NCBI RefSeq assembly: GCF_034190915.1
Contig: NW_026947484.1
Span: 142,760,982-142,824,981 of the forward strand
Length of the DNA: 64,000 bases
DNA from: Cavia porcellus
Lineage: Eukaryota > Chordata > Mammalia > Rodentia > Caviidae
Direction of reading: 5' to 3'
Of the stretch, positions 36,890 through 49,834 are shown piece after piece (position 1 is the first letter of the stretch; every line of letters starts with the position of its first letter). The position numbers and the translations under genes are program-made. The notes beneath the pieces were generated by a model. That model saw nothing but the letters and a program-made list of their open reading frames with translations. It was not told where the DNA came from and made no database searches.

Positions 36890-37440
36890 CTGGAGGTTTG
36901 AGATTGTATTTTGGTCTTTCATTTTGTCATTTTCCCATATTTCCATATTTCAAGTGTTATTCCAAAGCTCACCTAGGGCCTGTTGGAAATCCTCTTCTAT
37001 GACTTCAGCTCCTGGGAGTCTGGAAACCCAGTTCCCTGGATTGAGAGAGAATCCCTGGGGTGGAGCAGGCAGTCCCAAGCCCTGTGTTGCAGGTTGAGTG
37101 TGGCAGGAAGCTGTGAAGTTCCTTGGCTGGTGGGAGCAATGATCCCAAACTCCCTGATTTGGGGGATGGTGCAGAAACACTCACCTTAGGCCGCTCAGCC
37201 TCCAGAACTGAGGGCACTGGCAGGCCAGGGACCCCAGAGTCTACCAAGCAGGGCAGGGAGCCAGGCAGTTGTTGCAGGCAGGCTCAAAACACACTGACCT
37301 GGTCCAGTGCAGCAGGAAGCAGCAGTTCCTTGGCCAGGCCCCATCCAGGATCCCAAATTCCCTTGGTTCAGGGGATGGTGCAGGGACCCTCTCCACAGGC
37401 CACTCAGCCTCTGGAACTGAGGACACCAGCAGGCCCTCCC
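36890..37440 (-). promoter_or_regulatory. L1 leader with ~210-bp repeated unit
   Basis: Two related GC-rich blocks start near 37096 and 37306 ('ggcaggaagc...gttccttggc'), each followed by a 'ggggatggtgcag' block and a 'cactcagcctc/gctcagcctcc' block. The spacing is about 210 bases. Monomer-like repeats in L1 leaders act as promoters in other rodents. Promoter activity here is inferred. Confidence 0.5.
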
Positions 37441-38073
37441 TTGTTCTTTTTAAGAGATCTTTCCTTTCACAATCAGACATTGCAAACCTATCTTCAAATT
37501 TTGTTAATCTGTCTTTAGTTTCTGTCAGGCAATTTTTTCAGTGCTTGAGGGATTTTTTAATTTCCTGGTAATCTCTTTGAATCTGTTTCATGTATTCCAG
37601 GAGTTCTTTGTATTCTTCATCGAATATTTCTCTCCTTTTTGTGTGTGTTCCTCCATTCTTCCATTTGTGTTTTCTTGAGAAGTGCTGAGCATTTCTTTTA
37701 TTAATCTTTATATATCTTGCTTTACTTGAATGAATATTTCACTCTTGAGCTTGTCTATGATGTTACAAACATATCTCTTTATATCAGCTGATGCTGTGTC
37801 TGATATTACATGTTTGCTGCCCACAAGCTCTTTTGTATTCACCTCTCTGGATCAGTATTCACTGGGTTGGAGGCTGGTGGCTTTTTATTTCTTTCTTTTG
37901 TCATGTTTTTTGTTTCTTCCATACAGGTGTAGAGTGGAGGTCCCAGCCCCTTGCCTTGTTGGTTATGGTTTTACTGAAGTGCAGTGGCTAGGGATTTCTG
38001 CCCTTTCCAGTTTGCTGTTGGTCATTGAGGTACAAGCAGGGACAGTAATTCTGGCCCCTCTTGTTAGGTGAAC
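37441..38073 (-). mobile_element. Antisense L1 ORF1 start and leader, older copy
   Basis: It matches 28230-28800 in order: the ORF1 N-terminal part ('gagatctttcctttcacaat') then leader sequence with 'actgggttggaggctggtgg'. It is probably the 5' remainder of the L1 into which the 30650-37440 element inserted. Confidence 0.6.
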
Positions 38074-40590
38074 TAAGAGGACGGTTACAGATTATTTCCA
38101 CTTCCTTTATCATATTCCAGACCGAGAAAAAAAAAACTTCATTTGCTTTTTGAACTTAACAAAAGTTGTATAATGTTTCATACAAGTAAAAGGATGTATA
38201 ATATATGTATGAATGGTTAATGGTCACCACAAAACAAATATTTATGAATTAATCATTCAAATGAATAACTAGAATGCTGTGAATGGCATACCAGGTTTCC
38301 ACCCAAAATGAAGTTACAGAGGATGGGTTTATTCCCTCACCTAAAACAAACCAATAAAACAAAGCACGAATCTTTAAAAACAATGAATATCAAGCAACAG
38401 CAGTAGTCACCCTTGAGAGATGGAGACAAAAAGAGAAGAATTCTATGATTGCCCCCACTTACTGCACAGAAAATGTACTTGGGCTGTAGTGCAGGGATAG
38501 GGGATTCCAGCATAGCCCAGGAGAGTCCCTGAGTTGGGAAGATACGGTTGAGAGTTTGGAGAGACCAGCATGGTTGGAGTTCACAAGCCAAACAACTAGA
38601 AAAGAGAAAGGTGTCAACAGAGAGAATTGCAGAGATCTGCAGAGAATCCTCCTTCAAGAAATCAGCAGTATAATGCTTGTGAATAAACTATCCCAGGTCT
38701 GGGAAAAAACAATCCAAAAGGATTAAGTATAACAGTATCCAGTATTCATAGAGATGTGGAAATGATGTCAATTCCTAAAAGTTAAGAAGAAAACCTTCAT
38801 TATTCATGGAGTGTGTGATAAAGAACTCTGAAGGGTCTTTACTCAGTAAGACTGGTAAGAGGACACAAACACAGCTTCTAGGAATGAAAATCAGTATGTT
38901 AGATGTCATTAAGAGCAGATTAGACTGTAGAAGAGCCCAGAAATACATGACCCTGCTGCTTTCCAGGTGATGTTCCATAGATTCAGAGTGGGTCAATTTA
39001 TAAGTAGCTTTTGAGAACTGATTCAGTGAGAAACTCATGACACAGTTTACATTCTGCCTTAACTTGTTAGGTGAGAGCTGAAAGTATTTTCAGCAAACTG
39101 CAGCCCAGACCCATTATCCCTCACCCACATATCTGGTAGAGTCCAACCTTAGTAGGTTGGAGAATTCACCCTTTGCTATGCTTCTTAGCGCTATGGCTAG
39201 AAGTTTTCCATTGATTTTTTTCTATATCTTTTCTGTCATTTTTTCTTTCCTATTTTTAATTTGATTTTTGCTTTTTTTCTCATTTTTATTTTATTTCTAC
39301 TTTTAGTTTTCTTTCTTCAATTCCCCCTCCTTACTTCCTCAGTAGTGGGGATTGAAGCCAGAGCTTCTTATACACTGGGCAGGTGCTCTGTCTCTGAGCC
39401 ACACTTACAGCTCGGTTGAGAGGAGATAAGCCCAGCTCAGCAACAACCAAGTCCCACTTGATTCCTGGTGGACGCTTCTATTCAAATTGTTGACCTGTTC
39501 CTAGGTGGGTATGCAATGGCAAGTGGAAACACCAAACTGACACCCAGGATTTGGAGGCATATTTATTCATGTCAATAGGCACTGATCACGATCATTCTCA
39601 AAATATGAGAGCCTAGTCTAGGGCTTATCTGGAATAAGCAAGTACAAAATACAGAGGCAGACACTTGTCAGTTGGGGAGTGGTTTATACAATGAGCATCA
39701 TAGTGACCAGCTATGCATCACAGTGGCTGCACATTTCTAAGACACAGGAGCAACCAGAATTGGAACAGGAACTACTACTTGACCAACTAACAAATGAAGT
39801 ATACTGGGTTGGGGGGACCATTTTCTGTCACAGGTATATCTAGGAGGAGACTGAGGTCCTGTTCCTGGGCAGATACCCCACAGTAGACGCAGAAAACCCC
39901 ACATGATGGATGACACCACATTTGCCCTGTTATTTTAAGTACAATTCTATGCCCAGTTGCAAACACTCCTGGTGAGATAGAATTGGGTTGATAAGACTGA
40001 AGTAATTAACACAAAGGAGGTACAATTTGAGCCCTTCCTCCTCCCAGTGAAGCACTAAGATCTTCATCATTCTCCAGTGAGAGGGCAAGAGTTTCAGGCC
40101 TTTTACATGACTGAAACAGGTTTACTTTCAAGTAATAGAGCTACTGTAGACAGGAAGTCTCTAACTGATGATACCTTAGCAGGGGTAACCACAGAGGACA
40201 CATTCTGTATATTCATTCTACTGCCTATGCCACATCTGCTTCAAGTAACAGTTTTTCCACTCTCACACTTCTTATAGAGACAGTGGAGCTCTCTGACTCT
40301 GATATGGTATGCTCTGTGCTCACACTCACAAATTGCAGCCCATTAGGCCTCAGGGTGACTGCACTATAGAGTGCAGTTGGAAATAAACTAGCATAGATAC
40401 AATAAATTGATACTCCAAGACACAAGAAGGCCACATACTGAGAGGCATTCATATAAAAGTGTGACAAATACATACCCCAAAATATGCATAAATTTCAACA
40501 AAGAATCACACAGAATACACACATAAAACCCAACAAGATGATATATACAAGAAACTCATCTCACCCACAGGGACACATAAAATATATACA
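38074..40590 (+). repeat. 2.5 kb duplicated unit, copy 2
   Basis: It is collinear with 3122-5630, offset about 34,952 bases, same orientation, with the same internal SINE (39325-39418). No intact gene lies in it. The left edge abuts an L1 leader, whereas copy 1 abuts unassigned DNA. The right edge runs into sense L1 ORF2. Confidence 0.75.
39325..39418 (-). repeat. tRNA-derived (ID-like) SINE, duplicated copy
   Basis: It matches the SINE at 4372-4470 in sequence and location within the duplicated unit. Confidence 0.7.
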
Positions 40591-41460
40591 TTAAAATATA
40601 TAATATGTCAAACTGGTTTTACTGAAGGGAATGCAAGGATAATTCAACATGTGGAAATCAATAAATATATAGCACATAAATAGAGCCAAGGATTTAAATG
40701 ACATGATCATCTCAATAAGTGCAAAAAAAAAAAAAACTTGACAAGATTCAGCATTCCTTCCTGAATAAATAAGGTATGGAAGGATCACACCTCAAAATAT
40801 AAAGGTTATAGATGACAAACACACAACCAGTACAGTGAGTGTGAATGATTCTACACATATGAAATGCTAAAACCTTCACCAGAAGCCTTTTAGAACTGAT
40901 ACATGGATTAAGAAAAATAGCAGGATATAAAATCCACATACGGAAATCAATAGATTTTCTGTACATCAATAATGAGCTCTCTGAGAAGGAAATCAGGAGA
41001 CCAACCCCATACACAATAGTCAAACTGAGGATATGAAAGAGGTTCACAATGAAAATTGTAACATTGAAGAAAGAAATTGAAGAAGGCACTAGAAGTTAGA
41101 AAGATCTCTCATGTTAATGGATTGGGAAAATTGAAATTGCTAAAATGCCTGTACTACCCAAAGCAACCTATAGGTCCAATGCAACGCAATGCCGTTCTCA
41201 CAGAACTAGGAAAGAAAACAAATCCTGAGGTTCATATGGAAGCACAAATGATACTGAATATTCAAAGTAATCATGAGTAAAAACAGCAAAGCTGGAGATA
41301 CCACAATATCTAATTTCAAAATATACTATGCAACAATAGTAACAAAAACACCATAGTATGTTCACATAAACAGACATGTGGACTCACACTCAGAATAAAA
41401 GACCTAGAACTTTTCCTCAGCAGCAAACCAACAGAAAAAAATTTTCAGTGATGATTGTCA
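40591..41460 (+). mobile_element. Sense L1 ORF2 fragment
   Basis: Phrases such as 'ggtatggaaggatcacacct' and 'ggaaatcaatagattttctg', and the frame 41077-41280, belong to the later part of L1 ORF2 on the plus strand. It is degraded by stops. Confidence 0.75.
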
Positions 41461-41489
41461 TGCAGAAAGGGAATGATTCCATATGGAAA

Positions 41490-41492
<3 letters not shown>

Positions 41493-41541
<49 letters not shown>

Positions 41542-41622
41542 AGAAATAGAGAAACAGAGACACAGAAAGAGACAGACAGAAAGACAGAAAAGGAGACAGA
41601 GATTGAGAGAGACAGAGAGAGA
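41493..41622 (+). repeat. (GA)n microsatellite and degenerate purine tract
   Basis: A perfect GA run (41493-41539) passes into imperfect CAGA/GAGA sequence to about 41622. The translated products on either strand are low-complexity artefacts. Confidence 0.95.
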
Positions 41623-41689
41623 AATACAATGTATAGGGAAATCTAAATAACCATTAACTTAGCATTAACTTTAAGACAAAATATTTGAG

Positions 41690-41965
41690 AAAAACAACTT
41701 ACAGAGAAGAAAGTCCTATTCTGGACCATGCTTTAGGAGGCTGCAATCTGCTCCTGTTGGTTTGGACCTGTGGTGACACAGCACATCATGGTGAGATTAC
41801 ATGTGGAGGTGGTCCTTTCACTTCAAGATGGCCAAGAAGCAGAGAGAGACGAAAGAGGAGGATCCAACCTCTCCATTAAGAGCAGGCCCTATTTCCTTCT
41901 ACTGTACCTCACCCACTAAGGCTTGCACCCCATTCCAGTAAGACCAAATCTTCAACACTTGCCTT
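41690..41965 (-). mobile_element. Dispersed LTR-type repeat, family B (reverse)
   Basis: 'tgtggtgacacagcacatca' and 'ccaagaagcagagagagacg' followed by 'caccccattccagtaag' resemble the reverse orientation of a common LTR-like repeat, with 43969-44350 in the forward direction. The family name is uncertain; a MaLR-type LTR is my best guess. Confidence 0.4.
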
Positions 41966-41989
41966 TGGGTATCATTGATGGTAAAAACT

Positions 41990-42560
41990 ACAACAGCAGT
42001 TTAAAAATAGTTACACCTCTACTAAATACTACATAAGAACAGTGAAATCTACTGGAATATAAGAACTACAAGGTGTTTATATTGTTTTGGATGAAAATAA
42101 GAACATTGATTGTCTCTATGCTTAATAAATTAACGGTTAAGGTACAAGTTTTAAAGTAATCACTAAAAGAGTACAAACAAAGCAAAATATAATTGAAAAT
42201 ACAGAAAAAATGAAGTGAAATATATAAAACAGTTACAAGTATAATAGTTAAATGAGCCAATTCAAAAGAGACAAGAAATAGAAACATAACCAATGAGAAA
42301 TAAGGGGGGACAAGATGATAGATTTAAAGTTAACACAGAACAAAAATTATATTAAATATAGATCAGATGAAATGATTCAATAACATAATAAATATTGCTA
42401 GATTAGATTTATGAATTAACTATATGTTATATTCAGGAGACATACCTAATTTCAGTTACACCAGAAAATACTTGAAAGATTATAACAAAAAAGAAAAGGA
42501 GCATTATTTAAAACATTAACTAAAAGGTGGATACATTAAAGCATTCAAGGAAATATGTAT
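41990..42560 (+). mobile_element. Probable old sense L1 fragment
   Basis: A-rich sequence with 'ggagacatacctaatttcag' and neighbours is compatible with the endonuclease part of an old L1 on the plus strand. The support is weak. Confidence 0.35.
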
Positions 42561-43965
42561 AACTACAGAATGTAACAGATGAGTATAACCATCACTTTCT
42601 AAATGACTTTCATGCAAATTGCTTATACATGCATTAATAATAAATAATGAAATCTCTATGAACAATTTTGTTAGACAAAGAACTTGGATATTTTCATTTT
42701 TACCTTACTACTAGGAAGGTTGTAAATGAATAAACTTTAAGGTTTTCTTATCTCTAAATCTTTTGTATGAGCTGTTATTGTCGTGTTATGCTTCAGGAGG
42801 ATTCCTACACCATGCCCTACCTGAGGTCAAAATTTTCCTTTGGAAATATCAAGTTTTTAAGCTCCTGTGAGAGACTGCTGGAAAGAACGCAGGATGACAC
42901 CACAAAAATGCTGTGACTTTTGCCCAGTTCTCTGTGCTCTTTAGGTTCTGTCTCTCTCTATGGGTCAAATGCTCATATACATGGCACCTCTGATGCCTGT
43001 TGCCTCCCGTATGATTAGACCATAGCCCACGATACTTGGGCCAGAACAGTTTTCCTCCACCCTACCAAGTAACCATCAGTTTCCTGTCACTATTCATTTT
43101 GTCTCCTCAGATCACAGAGATAGTTGGCCACCATTTCCTAGTTCTTTCCCTTTTTTATCCCCTAAATCAGTTCTGTTTTCTATGCATACACAAAAGAAAC
43201 TGAAGTTTTCTAAGCTGTAGCCCTTCAGCCTTCTGGAGCACACAAATTCAAACAGAGATAAGGGATATACTCCGCTTTGGCAAGGGAAGTGCCCACATTA
43301 CCACTGGGTGCAGCCACATGTGTGGAGAGTGGTCATGCAGTTCACTGGTGAATGAATGTGGCTGTTAATTGAGTGGTCAGCAGTGAAATCTAATGGACTT
43401 TTGAGTGGTATTATCACTTTCTTGCTTCTGCCACACTTCAGTTTCTCTCTCATTCTGAACAGCTGTTATTCTGCATTTGCCGTGCCTGCCTAGGTCACAG
43501 TTCTGCATATTCCTTCCTCACATGTGACGTTGCTTGTACTTGCCTGATAGTCTGTTAGAAATGGTAAATGGCATTCAAAGTGAGTACTGACTTTTCAGAT
43601 ACCAGGACCCTGAGTGTGTGAGTTTGACTATTTGTGAGGTGATATTGAGGACATTAAAAAAATTGCCTTAGTGGGTGAATTTGCAATCTTCTTGGTACAG
43701 CACAATAAGCGAATGGGCAAAGAAATGCTTGTAAAATGGTTAAGTGAATGAGAAAGAAAAACTCCCTCTATGCACTGCTGTGACTCCTTTTGCTTTTTCC
43801 TTCCTAATTCCTAAGCACTTTCAGAGACTTGAGATTCTCCAATATGTAGTTGTGTTTCAAATTCAGAATGCAACATCTCTGGGCATTGATCCATGGCAAT
43901 TTTCCTCCTGATATTTTTCAGGATCTCTGTGGCTCCACTGACCAAAGGGAAGAGGACTGTTATAG
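42561..43965. other. Unassigned intergenic DNA
   Basis: No gene, RNA or clear repeat is recognised over this 1.4 kb of average composition. Confidence 0.4.
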
Positions 43966-43968
43966 CTT

Positions 43969-44350
43969 AGTGCTGTTGTTTGGATCATAAATGGCCCCCA
44001 AAGTTCCATGAGTCAGGAACTTGCAAAGATTCCCTAGTTTGTGGCACTATTGGAGGTGGCAAAACCTTTAAGGTATAAGGCCTAGAAAAGAGGGCTTTAG
44101 GTCATTGGGCACCCACTCCTGAAAAGCGGGTCTCCAGCTGCTTTCTCTCTCTTTTGCTTGCTGGCCCAGAGGTGAGCAGTTTTATTCTGTAAGTAGCCAG
44201 GTCGTAATGTGTGGCCTCACCAGCAGGCAAAACGCAATGGCACCAATAGGTCATGTATTAAAAACTCCAAAACTATGAGCCCAAATGAACATTTCCTTTT
44301 TATAAGTTTATCTATCATAGGCATTTTCTATAGTGCTAGAAAGGTAACAC
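43969..44350 (+). mobile_element. MaLR-type LTR, family B
   Basis: 'tgctgttgtttggatcataa' at the start, 'ctattggaggtggcaaaacc' and 'ttaggtcattgggcacccac', and 'tatgagcccaaatgaacatt' near the end, are the ordered landmarks of MST/THE1-like MaLR LTRs. No internal sequence follows. Confidence 0.55.
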
Positions 44351-44516
44351 ACTTAGCACCATTAGTCTACACATACCCAGATGTACACTGTGGAATGACT
44401 CTCAGCATAGAGTGTGGCACATGGATTGGAGTAGACAAAGCTGGCTGTAGACAGGCCATTTTTTATTTGTTCCCATTAATGGATATAAGAAATGACATAT
44501 GATTGTTTTGGATTTG

Positions 44517-44670
44517 GTTTTTTTGAGACAGGATCTCACTCTGTAATTCAGGCTTCCCTTGAACTCACTATGTGGCCCAGAATGGCCTCCAGCTTGAGAT
44601 TGTCCTCCTGCCTCAGCTTTTCAGGTGCTGAGCTTATAGGCATACAGCACCACGCCTGGCTGCCCAAACT
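44517..44670 (-). repeat. B1 SINE
   Basis: 'gagacaggatctcactctgt' through 'gcataca gcaccacgcctggc', with the duplicated inner blocks, is a reversed B1. Confidence 0.8.
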
Positions 44671-44809
44671 TTGTATAAATTTGTACACATTTCAAGGCTA
44701 TAACTGATTGCTTATTTATTTGAGGTAAGCTTGTGGCAAAGGCACTAATTTGTGACAGATTTTGTACTAAGTATTTTCAGGTGTGAATGAAATGAAGTGT
44801 GAGTAGCTT

Positions 44810-44985
44810 CGCTCCACTGGTCATACCAGTCACTATGTGGATCTCATTATAGACTCAGAAGCAATGAGCCAAGCAAACAGGGGCAGAAATCTCTGAAACC
44901 ATGAGCCAAAACAACCTTTTACTTTTTATAGGTTGGTTATTTTTGGTTATTTGTTACAGTAGTAGAAAGCAGACACCTTGGGTAC
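44810..44985 (+). mobile_element. MaLR-type LTR fragment, 3' part
   Basis: 'aaaccatgagccaaaacaac' and 'gttacagtagtagaaagcag' match the last part of the element at 43969-44350. Confidence 0.5.
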
Positions 44986-44989
44986 TTCC

Positions 44990-45490
44990 TCATTGCAGGG
45001 ACAAAATACTTGACACCCACAATTTAAAGAAAAGGAGTTTTCTTGGTACCAAGAATCAAACTCCAAACTTTGCACTTGCTATGCAGGTGCTTGTGCTGCT
45101 GAGAAAAAAGGAATGGTTTACTTTGGCTCACAGACTGCAGAGTTTTCATTCCATAGTCAACTGACTCTAAGGCAGGGCAGCATATTAGAGGGGCATCAGA
45201 ACAGGGGAATAGTCTTCAGCAGGGCAGGAAGGAGGCAGCAAGCAGCACCAGCAAGCCTCCCTTTCCTTTTACACCATCCAGTCTACAAGCCTATTGGTTG
45301 GTGACACCCACATCTAGGGTAGAGATTCCTATTTTCATACCCAGAGCTATGTTAATCCAGTCAGTGGACTAATCTAGTTACACACCCTTAATACATAAAT
45401 ATACACCCTATATCCAGCCACCTCAAAATATCCCCACCTATGAGTCCATAGGCTTTGGGGAATACATCTATGTATAAGCCATAACACTTA
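44990..45490. mobile_element. Dispersed repeat, family A, with nested SINE
   Basis: It has the same start and end landmarks as 21636-22022 ('ggctttggggaatacatcta' near the end). A tRNA-derived SINE interrupts it at about 45038-45108. Confidence 0.5.
45038..45108 (-). repeat. tRNA-derived (ID-like) SINE
   Basis: 'ttggtaccaagaatcaaact' followed by 'gctatgcaggtgcttgtgct' is a reversed ID-like SINE head. Confidence 0.55.
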
Positions 45491-45689
45491 AATAACATTT
45501 AAGTATTTCTTGAATAAAGAAATAAAAATATTAAATACTAGACCTTATGTTTTAGTCAGGGTTTTACTAGAGAGAACAGATATAACACAACACAATCAAT
45601 CAACCACTATGCCTTATTAATGCTAAACACATCTTCTCATCAAAGACTCCAGTAAACGACTGAATGGAAGGTGAGCCACATACTGTGAA

Positions 45690-46420
45690 AAAACACTCAT
45701 AAAACATGTTTGACAAAGAACCTATATCCAAGATATATACAGCTCCAAAAGCTCAGTATTAAAACATGGACATTTAGATGTCCATTCATTTAAAACAAAA
45801 GGACAAAAGCTAAATGGATACTTGAGAAAAGAAAATTTACTCAATTGAAATATAAAAGACCACTCAAAAGCATTAGTTGTCAGGGAGTAGACATTCAAAT
45901 TGCATTAAGACACCAATCAATGCAGTAGTGTGCCAAGAATGATTAAGTAAAAAAGTAGCACATCTTGGTGAAGATGGCCACTCTGATTTGACAATCTCTC
46001 ACCAATTTAAATACAAATCTCCTTTGTTTGTAGCAATTTTTCAACTAGATTTTTCTCAGAATAACTGAAAACACACACAACACACCAATTTTTATAATAC
46101 ACCAATTTTTAATGACAATTTTATTCCCAATAGCTCAGTAACAAACAACCCAAATATAAATTATCAGGACATTATTTTTTTTAAAAATCCTGTGATACAC
46201 ACATCCAACTGAATATTACTCAGTAATAAAAGTGGAGTAAACACCTAGTATATTAATAATAGGAATCAAACTCAGAAACATTGTGCAGGAAGAATTGGAT
46301 AAAGCTGTGCATATTACATGAGTCCATCTACAGGGAATTTCTAGAAGAAACAAGAATAATTTAAGATGCAATTGTCTCTTGAACAGGGACCTACAAGAAG
46401 AGTCTGAGTCCATGCTCTAT
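45690..46420 (+). mobile_element. Old sense L1, ORF2 3' end
   Basis: 'aagaacctatatccaagata', 'gaatattactcagtaataaa' and 'tacatgagtccatctacagg' occur in the order of an old L1 3' ORF2 region. It is heavily degraded. Confidence 0.65.
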
Positions 46421-46730
46421 GCGTCGTCCGTTGTCCCCGGGACAGTGGGGCCTGTGAGAAAGGTGTAAGGACACATGCCTTTGGCAGGTAGACCAACCAG
46501 ACCCTCAAGATCCAGGACAACAACCCAGCCCCAGAGCATGGGTGCACACACGCCTTTGGAGGGCAGAGCAATCAGCAGGACCAGCAATGTGGAGGTGTCT
46601 GAAGCAGTAGTGAGGAGCCAGCAGCTGGACGCTCGAGAAGTCCACCAACAGAAGACCAGTCCCACTCCTTCCATAGCCAGCACATTTCTGGGATCTAGCA
46701 TGCACACTATCACAGAACTATAAACACCAG
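46421..46730. other. GC-richer segment with ~75-bp repeated block
   Basis: 'acacatgcctttggcaggta' at 46471 and a related 'acacacgcctttggagggca' at 46546 give a short imperfect tandem repeat in otherwise unassigned GC-richer DNA. It may be an L1 leader fragment. Frames on both strands look like chance. Confidence 0.35.
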
Positions 46731-46944
46731 AGGTATTTAACTCCTTTTATCCTTCCTTGTTTGTCTGATTCGCTATTCCTTTCCTGTCTGGTTGGATGTT
46801 GTCTTGTTTTGTATTCTGTGGTTATTCCTGTATTGGGTTATTTTTTTCCCTTTTTCTCTGGCCTCCTTTTTCGTTCCTCTCTTTCTTTTTCATTCTCTAT
46901 CTTCTTTTTGTTCACTGTTTAGTTTTCTTATTTTTCTTTCTTTT

Positions 46945-49380
46945 TTAAAAAACTTTTTTTACTTTATTTCAAAGGTAATAAAGCCCAACAAAACTAAACA
47001 GAATAAATCCAATCAAAACAAAGCAATGAATATGGTACAGAACTTCAAAGCAGGATAATATGAAAACAACAATGACTCTCATAGTATATATTGTTTTCTG
47101 CACAATAGTGGTCCATTCCATCAGACATAGCAAAATAGACTAAAACCAATCAAAATAGAGTATTTAACTAAGCAAAACAATTAGTGGGGATACAACAAAA
47201 CAGTGAGAATAATGTTGGATTTCAAAACCCAGATGAAGGAAATCCCCCATATTTGCTATATTGCATATGGTTTTCCTCCCTATAAATGCTCAGACTCCTG
47301 ACCCTAGACCTGCAAGGTCACCCAAACAGTACAAGTATTCAGTTGCGTTTTGTACCTCAGTTGCTATCAACACAGTCTGTCCTCTGAACTAGCTGGTAGC
47401 TTAGTGAGAGTGGGGGCGGAGGGAGTTGGTGATTCTCAGCCCCTGCTACAGTAAGCTTATGGGAGCAGCTGTCTGACTTCTCTCTTCCTGGGCCCCACGT
47501 GGCTTGCACAGTTTAACAGAAAGGCTGGCTAGCTGGCTTGTTGCTTGGCTCCTCCCAGGATTACTTTTATTTTTAATTTTCTTCCATTGATCCTCTTTCT
47601 CTTTGTCCTCAACTACTTCTTGAATTTAAACTTTCAAGTGAGTAACCATTGTCTCTGCCCTTTCTGATTACTCCGTTGCATTCTATTTCATTCTTTCCCT
47701 CCTGTGTTCTCCAGTTTTCCAAAACTCTGGTGATAATCCTTATTTTTTATTTTTTAAATTTCATTTTAAAGCAATTAAGACAAAAGAAAACAGAACAAAG
47801 CAGATCAGAGCAGAACAATGTAAGCAATACAGTACTTCACTTTAAGAAACCCGATATGAACAGTAGTTACCATAGTGTCTTTTTCTTTGAAAAAGTTGAG
47901 CATACCTTCACATACAATAGTATCAAACTTAACAAAATAGTAAAAAACCATTCAAGAGAATGAAAGTATTACAGGGCATTCAGAACCAAATAACAAAATG
48001 AACAATGCCTACTATATTTTCTCATTTTCCATAGAAAAAATTTTTATATTATCACACATATTAAAATCCAATAAGATACAACATGACAGGACTAATGGAA
48101 ACTGAAGAACAAAATCATAGTAGGATATCAAATCAGCAATGGCTGTCATAATGTCTTGTTTTCTTCAAAATAGTTGTTCATAGCATCACAGATAATATAA
48201 TCAAACAAAACAGAATAAAACCATTCCAACTAATGAATGGAAACATTATAGGGCTTCAAAACAATGTAATGTAGAATCATGATTACCATCAAATCTTGTG
48301 CATTGTTACCATTCCTTAGATTAGGGAGACTATATGGTATTTCCACATGCGAGTTTGATTTATTTCACTTATGAGTATGGTCTCAACTTGTGTCCATTTA
48401 TTTATAAATATCTCAATGTGATAATTCTTTGTAGCTGAGTGGTACTCCATTGTATAAATATACCACAACTTTTTTATCCATTCCTCAGTTGACGGACACT
48501 TAGGTTGTTTCCAAGATGTGCCTATTACAAATTGTGCTAATGTAAACATGGGTGCACATGTATCACTGTGGGATGATGTTTTCAGTTCTTCTGGGAATGT
48601 GCCTAGAAGTGGAATAGCTGGAACAAATGGGACTTCCAATCCCAGCTTTTTGAGAAATCTCCAGAATGACCTCCACGGTCGTTGCACCAGTCTACACTCC
48701 CACCAACAGTGCAGGAGAGCTCCTTTTCCCCCCGCAACCTCTCCAGGATTTGCTGTTGGTGGTTTGTTGATCCTGGCCATTCTTTCTGGAGTGAGAGGGG
48801 ATCTCAGTGTGGCTTTAATTTGCATTTCTCTAATGACAAATGAAGGTGAATAGTTTTTCATGTATTTATTTGCCATTTGTATTTCTTCATCTGAGAACGG
48901 TGTATTCCTCTCAGATGCCCATTTTTGAATTGGGTCTTTGAATTTTGGGCGTCTGATTTTTTTTAATTTTATATGTTTTAGACACAAGTCCTTTGTCTGA
49001 GGGAGAGTTCGCTAAGATTTTCTCCCAGTTTATGAGTTTTCTTGTCACTGTGCTGGAGATTTCTTTTGACATGCAGAAACTCTTTAATAAGACCTGATCC
49101 CAGTTATTGATTCTGGGAAGCATTTCACGTGCAGTTTGAGTCCTGTTCATGAATTCTCTACCTACCTCTGTCTTCAAGATTTTTACCTAATTTGTTTTCC
49201 AACAGATTTAGTGTTTCTGTTTTAATATTCAGATCTTTGATCCACTTAGATTTTAGTTTAGTACATGGTGATAGGTATGCATCTAGTTTAATTTTCAGCA
49301 TATGGAGAGTCCGTTTTTCCAGCACCATTTATTAAAGACTATTGTTCTTCCAGTGAACATATGTGGCCCCTTTATCAATG
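46945..49380 (-). mobile_element. 5'-truncated antisense L1
   Basis: It has an A-rich 3' region with ~140-150-bp units (46975-48340), then the end of ORF2 (48316-49380). One minus-strand frame (48987-48316) keeps 223 codons of the ORF2 C-terminus, including a CWWEC type cysteine motif, with no stop. The remainder of the L1 is missing to the right of 49380. Confidence 0.8.
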
Positions 49381-49834
49381 ATAATCCTTTGACCTCCAGC
49401 CTTGACTCTTCTGTATCTGACTTCATTCATCACTTTAGCCCTTCCCCGATATATCTTAGCCTCCCCTCACAGAAGAGAAATATCATTTTATGAAGGGGAA
49501 AATCACTGAAAACAGGTGTATGGTATATGGTTGATTTGCTATCTAACCTTAGAGTTTGCTCCTGGCTAGCAGGTTAAAGGTTACCATAGTAACTGTACCT
49601 GAAACCACAGCTATACTGCAAACCACAGCTGTACTTGAAACTATTGTTAACTCTAACTGTCCTACTTTAGCCAGGATGTCATACATGTTTCTAATATTTT
49701 CTCTCCCCTGTATGATAACACTGTGACTGCATGAGGTCATAATCATTACCACAGCCCAGTACCAAAGGATTAGGAGCTAACTCAAATAGAAATTTTACAT
49801 TCTTTACAAATTGGGAATAGTTATGATGAACTAT
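49381..49834. other. Unassigned DNA, possibly LTR-derived
   Basis: It contains a partly repeated 'aaaccacagct(a/g)tact' motif at about 49600-49640. It may be the first part of the LTR whose end lies at 50885-51195, split by an L1. This is not demonstrated. Confidence 0.25.

Larger units (their letters stand above)
30650..37440 (-). mobile_element. Full-length antisense L1
   Basis: On the minus strand: GC-rich leader (37440-36890), ORF1 with a coiled-coil segment (36717-36270), ORF2 endonuclease (35770-35018), reverse transcriptase (34673-33508), the C-terminal region (32420-32145) and a long A-rich 3' region (32130-30650). The endonuclease frame of 250 codons holds a GDLNTP motif and a SDH motif. 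The RT block holds GTRQGCPLS and, across a frame break, the FADD catalytic box near 33750-33775. Several frameshifts separate the frames, so it is inactive as it stands. Confidence 0.85.

Noticed and set aside
30650..37440. Retrotransposition-competent L1
   Set aside because: ORF1 and ORF2 are each split by stops and frameshifts even though the catalytic motifs can be found.
37123..37518. Proline/serine/glycine-rich 131-codon frame
   Set aside because: It covers the GC-rich repeated L1 leader, where stops are rare by composition.
41417..41646. Leucine/serine-rich and arginine/glutamate-rich frames
   Set aside because: They are translations of the GA microsatellite on either strand.
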